Shown here: positions 23,873 through 31,926 of the stretch, piece by piece | Position numbering within the stretch: the first letter of the stretch is position 1 | How the letters are laid out: every line of letters starts with the position of its first letter | Assembly: GCA_029857995.1 (NCBI GenBank) | Contig: JAOUFZ010000001.1 | Coordinates: 1-46,622 of the forward strand | Reading direction: 5' to 3' | From: Dehalococcoidia bacterium | Lineage (GTDB): Bacteria; Chloroflexota; Dehalococcoidia; GIF9; AB-539-J10 | Length of the DNA stretch: 46,622 nt | Position numbers and translations under genes: made by a program | Notes under the pieces: model-generated | Told to the model about the DNA's origin: nothing | Seen by the model: the letters and a program-made list of their open reading frames with translations, nothing else | Databases searched by the model: none

Positions 23873-24967
23873 TCATACTGTGGCCATGCCATCAAAAGTG
23901 GTGAATCCGCGGCCGTTCCTCAACCAAAGCTCCACCGGGTGCTCGCGAACATAACCGTGCCCGCCCAGTATCTGTACAGCACGGTCAGTTACCATTAAAA
24001 CCATGTCGTCAGCATATGCTTTTGCCAGTGCTGCCTCTTTAGTCGCCTCGTCCTTTCGGTCTAACTTCCAGGCAGCCTCCCATGTCATTAGTCTGGTAGC
24101 ATCGATTTCAATTGCCATCTCCGCCAACATGAAGGCGATTGCTTGGCGAGAGGCAACGGGCTCTCCGAAGGCAACTCGCTCCCTGGCATAATCCCTCGAG
24201 TATTCCATAGCAGCCTTGGCTACCCCTACAGCCATTGCCGACAGTGCCACCCGTGAAGAATTCATGATACGGCTAAAATCGCATCCCTTCTCACCCCCCA
24301 ACCGGTCTTCCTTAGCAATGCGGCAGTTTTTCAGGGTAATCTCATACGTGGCTAGAGCTTTTATGCCCATATTCTTCTCCCGCTCGCCGACTTGAAGCCC
24401 CTTCGTACCTTCTTCGATGATAAAGCCTTGGCTGCTGCCATTTTCTGCTGCATAGACAAGGAACAAGTCAGCTTCAGCAGCCAGAGGCACATAACATTTC
24501 TCACCATTGAGAACATACTCCTTGCCCTCGAGTCGCGCAGTAGCTAACAAAGAACAAGGGTCAAAACCGAATCGTGGCTCGATGAGTGCGGCGGTCGCTG
24601 CCTTGTACTTCTCGCCACAGAAGAAGGGCAAGTATTTCTTTCTCTGTGTGTCCGTACCCATTTCGAGGATCGGATAGGCAAACAGAGCTGGGCAGAGAGC
24701 GTGCATTGTTATTGAAAGGTCACCCCAGGCCAGTTCCTCTGCTATCAACGAACCCGTGATAGCAGAGCGCTCCCCGCCAGGTCCGCCGTAAGCCTCGGGT
24801 ATGCTGCTAGAGGTGAGTCCCATCTTCCAGGCAGTGTCTATGACACCCTCAGGAATCGTCCCGTTTTCATCACATTGCCGATAGATTCTGCGAATTTCAT
24901 CGTTGGCAAACTGCTTTGCCATGCTCACAATCATTTGCTGTTCTTCTGTTGGGCTGAACGAAATCAT
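23873..24967 (-). CDS. Acyl-CoA dehydrogenase, subunit or enzyme B (catalytic Glu position altered)
   Basis: A 364-residue acyl-CoA dehydrogenase paralogue. It keeps the intact YARERVAFGEPVASRQAIAF FAD-contact motif and QILGGHGYVREHPVELWLRN. The protein ends FTTFDGMATV: the usual EGT...QI segment is FDGMATV, with Asp359 where Glu is expected, and there is no C-terminal helix after it. The ATG at 24967 has AAAGGAGCG upstream. It is first in the pair with subunit A. The pair may be two enzymes or one mixed oligomer; substrate unknown. Confidence 0.85.
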   Translation of the reverse strand: MISFSPTEEQQMIVSMAKQFANDEIRRIYRQCDENGTIPEGVIDTAWKMGLTSSSIPEAYGGPGGERSAITGSLIAEELAWGDLSITMHALCPALFAYPILEMGTDTQRKKYLPFFCGEKYKAATAALIEPRFGFDPCSLLATARLEGKEYVLNGEKCYVPLAAEADLFLVYAAENGSSQGFIIEEGTKGLQVGEREKNMGIKALATYEITLKNCRIAKEDRLGGEKGCDFSRIMNSSRVALSAMAVGVAKAAMEYSRDYARERVAFGEPVASRQAIAFMLAEMAIEIDATRLMTWEAAWKLDRKDEATKEAALAKAYADDMVLMVTDRAVQILGGHGYVREHPVELWLRNGRGFTTFDGMATV

Positions 24968-25417
24968 GTTACGCTCCTTTCAATAGCCATCCCTTGCCTA
25001 CAACACAGCCGTGTCTTGAACCTTCGTGTTCCGGCATCAGCACAGTATTCGCTCAATGATTTCCGCGGACGCCGTATTATAATTGGTATGAGAAAAGATT
25101 TCCAGAGGTCTATGTTGGTAATAACCGCGTAACGGAAATGTGAGACTAGAGAGCAGCCCTAGCATCGCGTCCGGGCTCGGATGGTCATTTGGAGCAAATT
25201 GAGGAAGCTGTCACCCTTGTCGGCGACCGAATTCATTTCGACTCTTCAGAACGATACCACTAAAGGCTCTCTTACACCTGATTGACATTAAAGCTGACAC
25301 CTTCTAAAATCAAGAAGGTAAGTAAACCATACCACGAGAGTTCTGCAATCTTTGTTTGAATTGGATTTGTTGGGAGCCTTCAAGAAGTCGTAGGACTCAT
25401 TGGAGTTAACTTAGTAA
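24968..25417. other. 450-base intergenic region between acyl-CoA dehydrogenases and alaS
   Basis: Apart from the alaS promoter at 25282-25310 and a TATAAT-like site on both strands near 25076-25083, I see nothing here: no convincing ORF, tRNA or T-box. A T-box antiterminator core was looked for before alaS and not found. Confidence 0.5.
25282..25310 (+). promoter_or_regulatory. Strong promoter upstream of alaS
   Basis: A perfect TTGACA, a 17-base spacer and TAAAAT. Transcription would start near 25317, giving an alaS leader of about 100 bases. Confidence 0.75.
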
Positions 25418-28072
25418 GTGACTGGTGACGAACTCAGGCAAGCGTTTCTGAATTTCTTTGAAGACAGGGGACACAAGGTTATCCCCGGTTCCTCTCTGGT
25501 GCCTCACAAAGACCCGACTTTGCTGCTGACCAGCGCTGGCATGGTGCAAATCAAGCCATACTTTCTGGGATTAGAGACCCCACCTAGCCAGCGATTGGCT
25601 TCCTGCCAGAAATGCTTTCGGACCACTGACATAGATTCGGTGGGCGATAGCAAGCACCTCACATTCTTCGAAATGCTTGGCAATTTCAGTGTGGGGAACT
25701 ATTTTAAGAGAGAAACTATTTCCTGGGCCTGGGAATTTGTTGCCAGGTATTTGGGGTTGCCCGAGGAGCGGCTCTGGATAACCATTTACCATGACGATGA
25801 TGAAGCCTTCGCCTATTGGCGGCAAATTGGTGTTCCTGTGGAAAAGATATTACGATTCGGAGAAAAGGATAATTTCTGGGGGCCTGTTGGCGATTCTGGT
25901 CCGTGTGGACCATGCAGCGAGATTCATTATGACCTTGGTGAAGAGCTTGGCTGTGGTAAAGCTGAATGTAAGCCTAATTGCGATTGCGGTCGCTTCTCCG
26001 AGATATGGAACCTGGTATTCACCCAGTACAATCAAGACCAAAGTGGACGACGCACTCCTTTACCCAAACCGAACATTGATACCGGTATGGGACTGGAGAG
26101 GACTTTGGCTGCTATCCAGGGCAAATCCTCCCCTTATGAAACAGATTTGTTTTCCCCTTTGGTGGGCCACATTTGCCGCTTGTCCGGGAAAAAGTACGGT
26201 CGGGACGAGAATACCGACCGGGCCATTAGAATTGTGACTGAGCACTCACGCGGCATTGCCTTTCTCATTGCTGCTGATGTTAGACCTGACAACGTGGGGA
26301 GGGGATATGTCCTGCGGCGAATACTCAGGCGGGCTTCGCTCTTCGGCAGGAAACTGGGATTGAATGACCCTTTCCTTAATGAAATGGCTGAAGTTGTCGT
26401 TAGCACGATGAGCCACATATATCCTGAGCTTATGGCTAATCAAAGCCTGATTAGCGAGGTAGTTAGAGTTGAAGAGGAAAAGTTCGTTACTACCCTAGAT
26501 ACCGGACTTAACTTGGTGGAAAAGCTCATTGGCGAAGCTTTAGCTCAAAGGAGAGAGGGGCTAACAGGCGAGGAGGTATTCAGGCTTTACGATACCTATG
26601 GCTTTCCCCCGGAGCTGACCGCCGAGATTGCCCGAGAAAAAGGCCTATCTATAGACTGGGAAGGGTTCCAGGCTGAAATGGAGAAGCAAAGGGAAAGAGC
26701 CAGGGCCAGCCAAAGGGTCGTCACGGGGAGTGTTCATATGAGAGGGAAAGGCAAGCTAAAGGTTAAGGCTACGGTCACACATAAGCAAACACGTTTTGTT
26801 GGCTATCAAAAATACAGCTCTAGGTCAAAGGTTCGCGATTTGATAACTAACGAATGCTCTGTGCGAAGTGTGGGTGAAGGTAGTGAAGTTGACGTGATAC
26901 TTGATAAAACACCCTTCTATGGTGAAATGGGTGGGCAAGTAGGCGATAGAGGTGAAATCAATAGCCAGGAGGGAAAGGTAGTCGTCACAAATACACTTAG
27001 AACTCATTCAGATGCGATAATACATAGAGGAAAAGTGGTTGAAGGGAGCATATCTATCGGCGATGAAGTGGAAGCCAAAGTTGATGTCGCCCGCCGCCTG
27101 GATATCGCCCGCAACCACACCGCCACCCATCTCCTCCAGGCTGCTTTAAGGCAAACATTGGGCAACCGTGTTTATCAAAAAGGCTCGTTAGTAGAGCCTG
27201 AAAGGTTTAGATTTGACTTTTCCCATATGGCTTCCATAACTGAGGAAGAGCGCGAGAAAATTCAGCGACAAGTTAACGAATGGATACGCCAGAACCTGGA
27301 AGTGAAGGCAAAGACACTTCCTTATGCGGAGGCTGTCGCTGAGGGTGCTATTGCTCTATTTGAAGAGAAGTATGGAGAAGAAGTTCGGATGTTGACAATC
27401 GGGGAGCCAGCGATGAGCAAGGAGCTGTGTGGCGGCACTCACGTAAAGTCAAGCGGGGAGCTTGGCATGTTTCTGATTACCGGTGAAAGCAGCATCGGCA
27501 CAGGACTGCATCGTATTGAAGCCATAACGGGAAGAGAAGCTGAATATCTAATTGAATCTCGGTCAGCTGCCTTACAACACATAGCCAAAGAAGTGGAAGG
27601 CTCGCTCGAAGAAGTCCCTGACAAGGTGAAAGCATTGATTGGCGAGCTGGAAGCAGAGCGCAAGAAGGGACTTTTGCTGGAAAGGGAACTGTCGCGCAGA
27701 ATAGCGGAGGATTTGCCTGGGCAAGCGGAGCAGGTGAGCGGTGTGACAGTTCTGGCTGCCAGGGTGCCACCATTGACCATGCCTATCCTCAGGGAAATGG
27801 GCGATATATTGCGAGACAGGTTAAAGAGCGCCATAGTGGTTTTGGCTACGGTTTACAACGGTAAGCCCAGCTTTTTGGCCATGGTGACTCCTGACCTGGT
27901 GGCTAGGGGACTTCATGCCGGCGACATCATCGACCAGGTGGCCAAGGTTGCCGGCGGAGGTGGTGGTGGCAAGGCCGCCATGGCTCAAGCCGGCGGTAAG
28001 GATGCAAGTAAGGTTGACGAGGCTTTGAAATTAGCCAAAAGTGTCGTTGCCAGCCGAGTCTCTTCTCACTGA
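25418..28072 (+). CDS. alaS: Alanyl-tRNA synthetase
   Basis: Class II synthetase of 884 residues. N-terminal catalytic core: TGDELRQAFLNFFEDRGHK, SLVPHKDPTLLLTSAGMVQ, RTTDIDSVG, FFEMLGNFSVGNYFK and a Gly-Met-Gly-Leu-Glu-Arg motif 3. The editing domain has HTATHLLQ and CGGTHV, the two halves of the zinc site that removes Ser and Gly. The C-Ala domain includes the glycine-rich VAGGGGGGKAAMAQAGG. Normal length. The start is GTG at 25418; the family sequence begins at once, so no longer start is needed. Confidence 0.97.
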   Translation: MTGDELRQAFLNFFEDRGHKVIPGSSLVPHKDPTLLLTSAGMVQIKPYFLGLETPPSQRLASCQKCFRTTDIDSVGDSKHLTFFEMLGNFSVGNYFKRETISWAWEFVARYLGLPEERLWITIYHDDDEAFAYWRQIGVPVEKILRFGEKDNFWGPVGDSGPCGPCSEIHYDLGEELGCGKAECKPNCDCGRFSEIWNLVFTQYNQDQSGRRTPLPKPNIDTGMGLERTLAAIQGKSSPYETDLFSPLVGHICRLSGKKYGRDENTDRAIRIVTEHSRGIAFLIAADVRPDNVGRGYVLRRILRRASLFGRKLGLNDPFLNEMAEVVVSTMSHIYPELMANQSLISEVVRVEEEKFVTTLDTGLNLVEKLIGEALAQRREGLTGEEVFRLYDTYGFPPELTAEIAREKGLSIDWEGFQAEMEKQRERARASQRVVTGSVHMRGKGKLKVKATVTHKQTRFVGYQKYSSRSKVRDLITNECSVRSVGEGSEVDVILDKTPFYGEMGGQVGDRGEINSQEGKVVVTNTLRTHSDAIIHRGKVVEGSISIGDEVEAKVDVARRLDIARNHTATHLLQAALRQTLGNRVYQKGSLVEPERFRFDFSHMASITEEEREKIQRQVNEWIRQNLEVKAKTLPYAEAVAEGAIALFEEKYGEEVRMLTIGEPAMSKELCGGTHVKSSGELGMFLITGESSIGTGLHRIEAITGREAEYLIESRSAALQHIAKEVEGSLEEVPDKVKALIGELEAERKKGLLLERELSRRIAEDLPGQAEQVSGVTVLAARVPPLTMPILREMGDILRDRLKSAIVVLATVYNGKPSFLAMVTPDLVARGLHAGDIIDQVAKVAGGGGGGKAAMAQAGGKDASKVDEALKLAKSVVASRVSSH

Positions 28073-28203
28073 AGGAAATAAGAAAATCAAGAAGCGAGAG
28101 TCAGAATGACAAATGGGAAAGTCGGAAATCGGTTTTTGACTTTTTGAGGTGTAATCTTGATTCTTGATCTTAAATTGTTGATTTCATTGGCGGTGAGCCT
28201 GAA

Positions 28204-28698
28204 ATGCGTATCTTAGGGCTAGATGTTGGGGATATGAGAACGGGGGTGGCCATAAGCGATCCACAGGGGATTCTAGCTACTCCACTAACTGTCCTTGCTA
28301 GTAGAGACGAAAACGCGCTCATAGCAGAAATTCTCACGCTTGTGGGGCAGCACAAAGTGGAGCGTGTTGTGGTTGGTTTGCCTCGCCGGCTAAGCGGCGA
28401 CTTGGGGAAACAAGCTAATAAGGTGACAGCTTTCGCCGACAAATTGTCAGCGCAGGCAAAGCAAAGCGATCTTGACCAGCTCGATGTACAGCTATGGGAT
28501 GAACGACTTTCTACCAAAGCTGCCCAACGCTTGAAGACGAAGGCTGATGGCAGGGGAAGCAAACTGCGTCCCGGGGCAAAACGAGGAGCCAGGAATCACG
28601 GCTTCTCGGCTAAAGCCGGGGTAGATGCCATAGCAGCCGCCTATATTCTCGAGGGTTTTCTGGATAGCCAGCATTCGGGCGATGCCGAGGAGTCTTAG
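28204..28698 (+). CDS. ruvX: Holliday junction resolvase-like RuvX/YqgF
   Basis: An RNase H-fold protein linked to pre-16S rRNA 5' maturation. MRILGLDVGDMRTGVAISDP carries the first catalytic Asp (7), then VVVGLPRRLSGDLG, LWDERLSTKAA and the final Asp in GVDAIAAAYILEGFL. Between the last two motifs there is a Gly/Arg/Lys-rich stretch (about 111-137) that is roughly 15 residues longer than in typical members, which brings the protein to 164 residues against 135-150 normally. First of the run ruvX-aroE-sppA-aroC; aroE starts 3 bases after it. Confidence 0.9.
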   Translation: MRILGLDVGDMRTGVAISDPQGILATPLTVLASRDENALIAEILTLVGQHKVERVVVGLPRRLSGDLGKQANKVTAFADKLSAQAKQSDLDQLDVQLWDERLSTKAAQRLKTKADGRGSKLRPGAKRGARNHGFSAKAGVDAIAAAYILEGFLDSQHSGDAEES

Positions 28699-28701
28699 GC
28701 A

Positions 28702-29589
28702 ATGTCCAGATACATAGGCCTCATCGGTTATCCTCTCAGGCATTCTGTTTCTCCTTATTTCCAGCAGGCAGCTCTGGATTATTATGGACTTGATATTCGC
28801 TACGAAGCTTGGGAGACAAGCCCGGCCGAGCTTCCGGACATAGTGAGGAATTTGAGAAAACCTCAAAACATTGGAGCTAACGTAACTGTTCCCTATAAAG
28901 AGACAGTCTTACCCTTATTAGATGGAATTGATGACCTGGCACGTTCAATTGGTGCTGTCAATACCATAGTCAAAAAAGATGATAGGCTTCTGGGTTCCAA
29001 TACTGACGCCTACGGTTTTATTGAGGCACTAGATAAGGAAGGGCACCTTGACCCTGAGGGAAAGCAAGTCATCATGTTGGGTGCTGGCGGGGTGGCCAGG
29101 GCAGTGACTTTTGTTCTGGTGCAAAGAAAAGTGGCTTCACTGGGCATTTCTGATGGTATCTTTGAGCGAGCCAGTACATTGGCCGAAAATTTGGTCAGGT
29201 ATATTAAAGAAGCTTCACCGAGCTCGAAGGATTGGGAGGCCAGTATCAGTGCATTTCAGTGGCAGAATCTAGGCTCAGCCGGAACTTTTGTCGACTGCGA
29301 TTTAATAGTCCATTGCACCACAATAGGAATGAAGGACAGTCCTCAAGAGGGACAATCACCTCTCAGCCTTGAAGTGATTCCTAAGAACGTCCTGGTATAT
29401 GATGTCGTATATAACCCCTGGCTGACACCTCTGTTAAGGCTAGCACAAAAAGCCGGGGCCAATATACTTGGCGGGCTACCTATGCTAGTATACCAAGGAG
29501 CGGCTTCCTTCAAGCTATGGACAGGTAAGGAAGCTCCTGTCGACATAATGTTGAAAAGAGCTAAGGAAATGTTGACAGGGGAACAATGA
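28702..29589 (+). CDS. aroE: Shikimate dehydrogenase
   Basis: NADPH-dependent reduction of 3-dehydroshikimate to shikimate. 295 residues; IGLIGYPLRHSVSPYFQQAA binds shikimate, NVTVPYKE holds the catalytic Lys, NTDAYGF the catalytic Asp, VIMLGAGGVARAV the NADP-binding loop and GLPMLVYQGAASFKLWTG the C-terminal helix. Slightly long because of a loop around SPSSKDWEASISAFQWQ. The 3' end overlaps sppA by 4 bases (ATGA), so the two are translationally coupled. Confidence 0.95.
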   Translation: MSRYIGLIGYPLRHSVSPYFQQAALDYYGLDIRYEAWETSPAELPDIVRNLRKPQNIGANVTVPYKETVLPLLDGIDDLARSIGAVNTIVKKDDRLLGSNTDAYGFIEALDKEGHLDPEGKQVIMLGAGGVARAVTFVLVQRKVASLGISDGIFERASTLAENLVRYIKEASPSSKDWEASISAFQWQNLGSAGTFVDCDLIVHCTTIGMKDSPQEGQSPLSLEVIPKNVLVYDVVYNPWLTPLLRLAQKAGANILGGLPMLVYQGAASFKLWTGKEAPVDIMLKRAKEMLTGEQ

Positions 29590-30512
29590 TGAGAAAAAAG
29601 GCAATCATTGTCAGTTTGTGTGTATTGGCGGTGCTCGCGGCGATACTGATTCCGGTTCTCTTGATTCCGAGGCGGGCACCGGATAAAGTTGTTGTAATTC
29701 CGCTCAGTGGGAGTATTACGACAGGAGACTCTTCATCCTTCTCTGGCTCAAGCATTACCCCGGGGCTCGTAAGAAACTATTTGGCAAAGGCAGAGAGAGA
29801 TAAGGCGGTTAAGGCGATTGTTTTCCATATAGATAGCTCTGGCGGTGAGATAGAGCCCTGCCAGGAAATCCTTTTGGAGATAGAGAGAGCTAAGGAGACA
29901 AAAACGATTGTAGTGAGCATGGGGGGTATGGCTGCTTCGGGTGGCTACTATATTTCAACCCCGGCAGATAAGATTGTTGCCCTTCCTACTACAATGACGG
30001 GAAGCATCGGGGTTATTTCTTCCGCAGTGAACGTTAAGGGACTTCTAGAGAAGCTTGGTATTGAGATAGCAATCTTCAAGGGCGGCAAGTATAAGGACAT
30101 GTATTGGGGGGTCAGGGAACTAACGGCGGAAGAACAGGAAATTATGCAGGCAATGGTCGATGAGTATTACGAGCAATTCATTGACGTGGTTGTTGAAAGG
30201 AGGGGGCTAAGCGAGGATGATGTCAGAGATTTAGCTACAGGGCAGCTTTACAGTGGTAGCAAAGCGAAGGAGTTGGGTCTAGTTGATGAACTGGGCGACC
30301 TGGATACAGCAATAGATTTGGCTATGGAATTAGCTGACATACAAACTGCGATAGTGAAGTATTATAAACCACCCAGGCTAACACTATGGTCGCTGTTAGG
30401 GCTTGTCGATGTTATAAAGGCGAGGATATCTGGGTCGGGTGCAGAAGACATGATTCTATTGGAAATTTTAAACCATAACTATCCACAGCCTCTATTTCTA
30501 TATCAAAGCTGA
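29586..30512 (+). CDS. sppA: Signal peptide peptidase SppA (short form)
   Basis: Membrane-bound serine protease that degrades cleaved signal peptides. 308 residues, with one N-terminal membrane segment (about 5-27) and a single ClpP-fold domain, as in Bacillus SppA rather than the double-length E. coli protein. Catalytic Ser is in GGMAASGGYYIS and the general-base Lys in FKGGKYKDM, with TTMTGSIGVI between them. The C-terminus ends in an extra hydrophobic segment of unclear role. Overlaps aroE. Confidence 0.93.
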   Translation: MMRKKAIIVSLCVLAVLAAILIPVLLIPRRAPDKVVVIPLSGSITTGDSSSFSGSSITPGLVRNYLAKAERDKAVKAIVFHIDSSGGEIEPCQEILLEIERAKETKTIVVSMGGMAASGGYYISTPADKIVALPTTMTGSIGVISSAVNVKGLLEKLGIEIAIFKGGKYKDMYWGVRELTAEEQEIMQAMVDEYYEQFIDVVVERRGLSEDDVRDLATGQLYSGSKAKELGLVDELGDLDTAIDLAMELADIQTAIVKYYKPPRLTLWSLLGLVDVIKARISGSGAEDMILLEILNHNYPQPLFLYQS

Positions 30513-30616
30513 TTCCACTCACGAAGACGTTGAGATTCTCGTGGGTACCCGGTTGAGTCTAAGGTTGAGTTTATGGAGTTAGTCAAGGGGTCACAGGGCT
30601 TTTTAGGGTTAATCTA

Positions 30617-31798
30617 ATGGGACAATTTCGTTTTCTTACCGGCGGGGAATCCCACGGAAAGGGGTTGGTGGCCATAGCGGAAGGCATGGTGGCTGCCCTT
30701 CCCCTGGAAGAGGGTTATATCAATAAGGAACTCAGGCGTCGCCAACAAGGCTACGGGCGCGGTCCTCGCATGAAGATTGAAGAGGATAAGGCGGAAATTA
30801 TGGCAGGTGTTCGCTACGGGCTCACTACGGGTAGCCCCATCGGACTCTTTATCACCAATCGAGACTGGCAAAACTGGCAGGAACAGTTGAGTGTTTCTCC
30901 AATAGAGAAAGAAGCCGAGCCTGTAACCAGTCCCCGCCCGGGACATGCCGACCTGGCTGGTGTAACTAAATACGGTCTTAAAGATATCAGGCCGCTTATG
31001 GAAAGAGCCAGTGCCCGGGAAACAGCCGCCAGAGTAGCTGTCGGAGCCATAGCCCGAAGATTCCTGGAGGAGTTGGGCATTGCCATTCATAGCCACACTG
31101 TGGCAATTGGGCAACATCACTGGGAACGAGGCGAAACGAGCTCTATAGATTGGCAAGAAGTAGAAGCCTCTCCAGTCCATTGTGCTAATGCCAAACTGGA
31201 GAAGGGGATGATGGCAGCCATTGATGCCGCCAAAGCCGATGGAGACACGTTGGGAGGCGTCTTTGAAGTGATTGCTACCGGCGTTCCCATCGGGCTGGGC
31301 AGCCACGTTAGCTGGGACCGTCGTCTCGATGGCAGGATTGCTAAGGCGATAATGAGCATCAATGCCGTAAAAGGAGTGGAAATTGGAGCGGGATTTGTTT
31401 TAGCCAAGCTTAGAGGGTCGCAAGCTCAAGATGTTATAGAACCTGCTTCTTCTGTCATTGCGAGCGAAGCGAAGCAATCTCTTCTCTGGCGACATGCCAC
31501 CAACCATGCCGGGGGCATCGAAGGTGGCATGAGCAATGGCGAGGATATAGTAGTGAAGGCAGCAGTCAAACCTATTGCTACCCTAGCTAGTCCTTTGCCT
31601 TCCGTAGACCTTCGTAGCGGGAAGGTAGCGAAAGCTCACTACGAGCGCAGCGATATTTGTGTCGTCCCCGCCGCTGGAGTAATCGGAGAAGCTATGTTAG
31701 CTATCGTCCTGGCTGATGCCTGTCTGGAGAAATTCGGTGGGGATAACTTAAAAGAGACGCTGGCAAATTACCGTAATTATCTGAGCAACATATCCTAG
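30617..31798 (+). CDS. aroC: Chorismate synthase carrying an in-frame repeat insertion
   Basis: Last step of the shikimate pathway, FMN-dependent formation of chorismate. Family blocks are complete: MGQFRFLTGGESHGKGL, RRQQGYGRG, RPGHADLAGVTKYG, RETAARVAVGAIARRFL, NHAGGIEGGMSNGE and PLPSVDLRSG. At residues about 278-292 the expected loop is replaced by SSVIASEAKQSLLW, encoded by a 28-base dispersed repeat (31454-31481). The core motifs on both sides are intact, so the enzyme is probably active. ATG 30617 lies 104 bases after sppA. Confidence 0.95.
   Translation: MGQFRFLTGGESHGKGLVAIAEGMVAALPLEEGYINKELRRRQQGYGRGPRMKIEEDKAEIMAGVRYGLTTGSPIGLFITNRDWQNWQEQLSVSPIEKEAEPVTSPRPGHADLAGVTKYGLKDIRPLMERASARETAARVAVGAIARRFLEELGIAIHSHTVAIGQHHWERGETSSIDWQEVEASPVHCANAKLEKGMMAAIDAAKADGDTLGGVFEVIATGVPIGLGSHVSWDRRLDGRIAKAIMSINAVKGVEIGAGFVLAKLRGSQAQDVIEPASSVIASEAKQSLLWRHATNHAGGIEGGMSNGEDIVVKAAVKPIATLASPLPSVDLRSGKVAKAHYERSDICVVPAAGVIGEAMLAIVLADACLEKFGGDNLKETLANYRNYLSNIS
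31454..31481 (+). repeat. Copy 1 of the GTCATTGCGAG...GAAGCAATCTC repeat, inside aroC
   Basis: 28 bases starting GTCATTGCGAG and ending GAAGCAATCTC, read in frame as VIASEAKQS. It differs at two bases from the copy in aroKB (42392-42419). Confidence 0.85.
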
Positions 31799-31828
31799 TT
31801 GCTCGACCACAATCCCCAGTTAAATGAG

Positions 31829-31893
31829 GCGGTATTAGAAACACCGAAGAAGCATTAACAGAAGCCTTTAATGGGGAATATCTTTAATACCGC
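31829..31893. repeat. 9-bp inverted repeat with long loop, after aroC
   Basis: GCGGTATTA (31829-31837) and TAATACCGC (31885-31893) are perfect reverse complements separated by 47 bases. Function unknown. Confidence 0.4.
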
Positions 31894-31896
31894 TTA

Positions 31897-31923
31897 GCAG
31901 GCCGGAACGTCACTCTGGCCTGC
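31897..31923. terminator. Hairpin between convergent aroC and the serine hydrolase gene
   Basis: A 10-bp stem with one G-U pair (31897-31906 with 31914-31923) and a 7-base loop; it starts GCAGGCC and ends GGCCTGC. No T-run follows on either strand, so it would be a Rho-type or stabilising hairpin rather than a classic intrinsic terminator. Confidence 0.4.
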
Positions 31924-31926
31924 CCA

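Noticed and set aside
25317..25417. Possible T-box leader before alaS
   Set aside because: No specifier stem or T-box antiterminator core could be found and no terminator hairpin lies before the start; left as a plain leader.
30614..31306. 230-codon open frame opposite aroC
   Set aside because: Antisense shadow of chorismate synthase with no recognisable domain.
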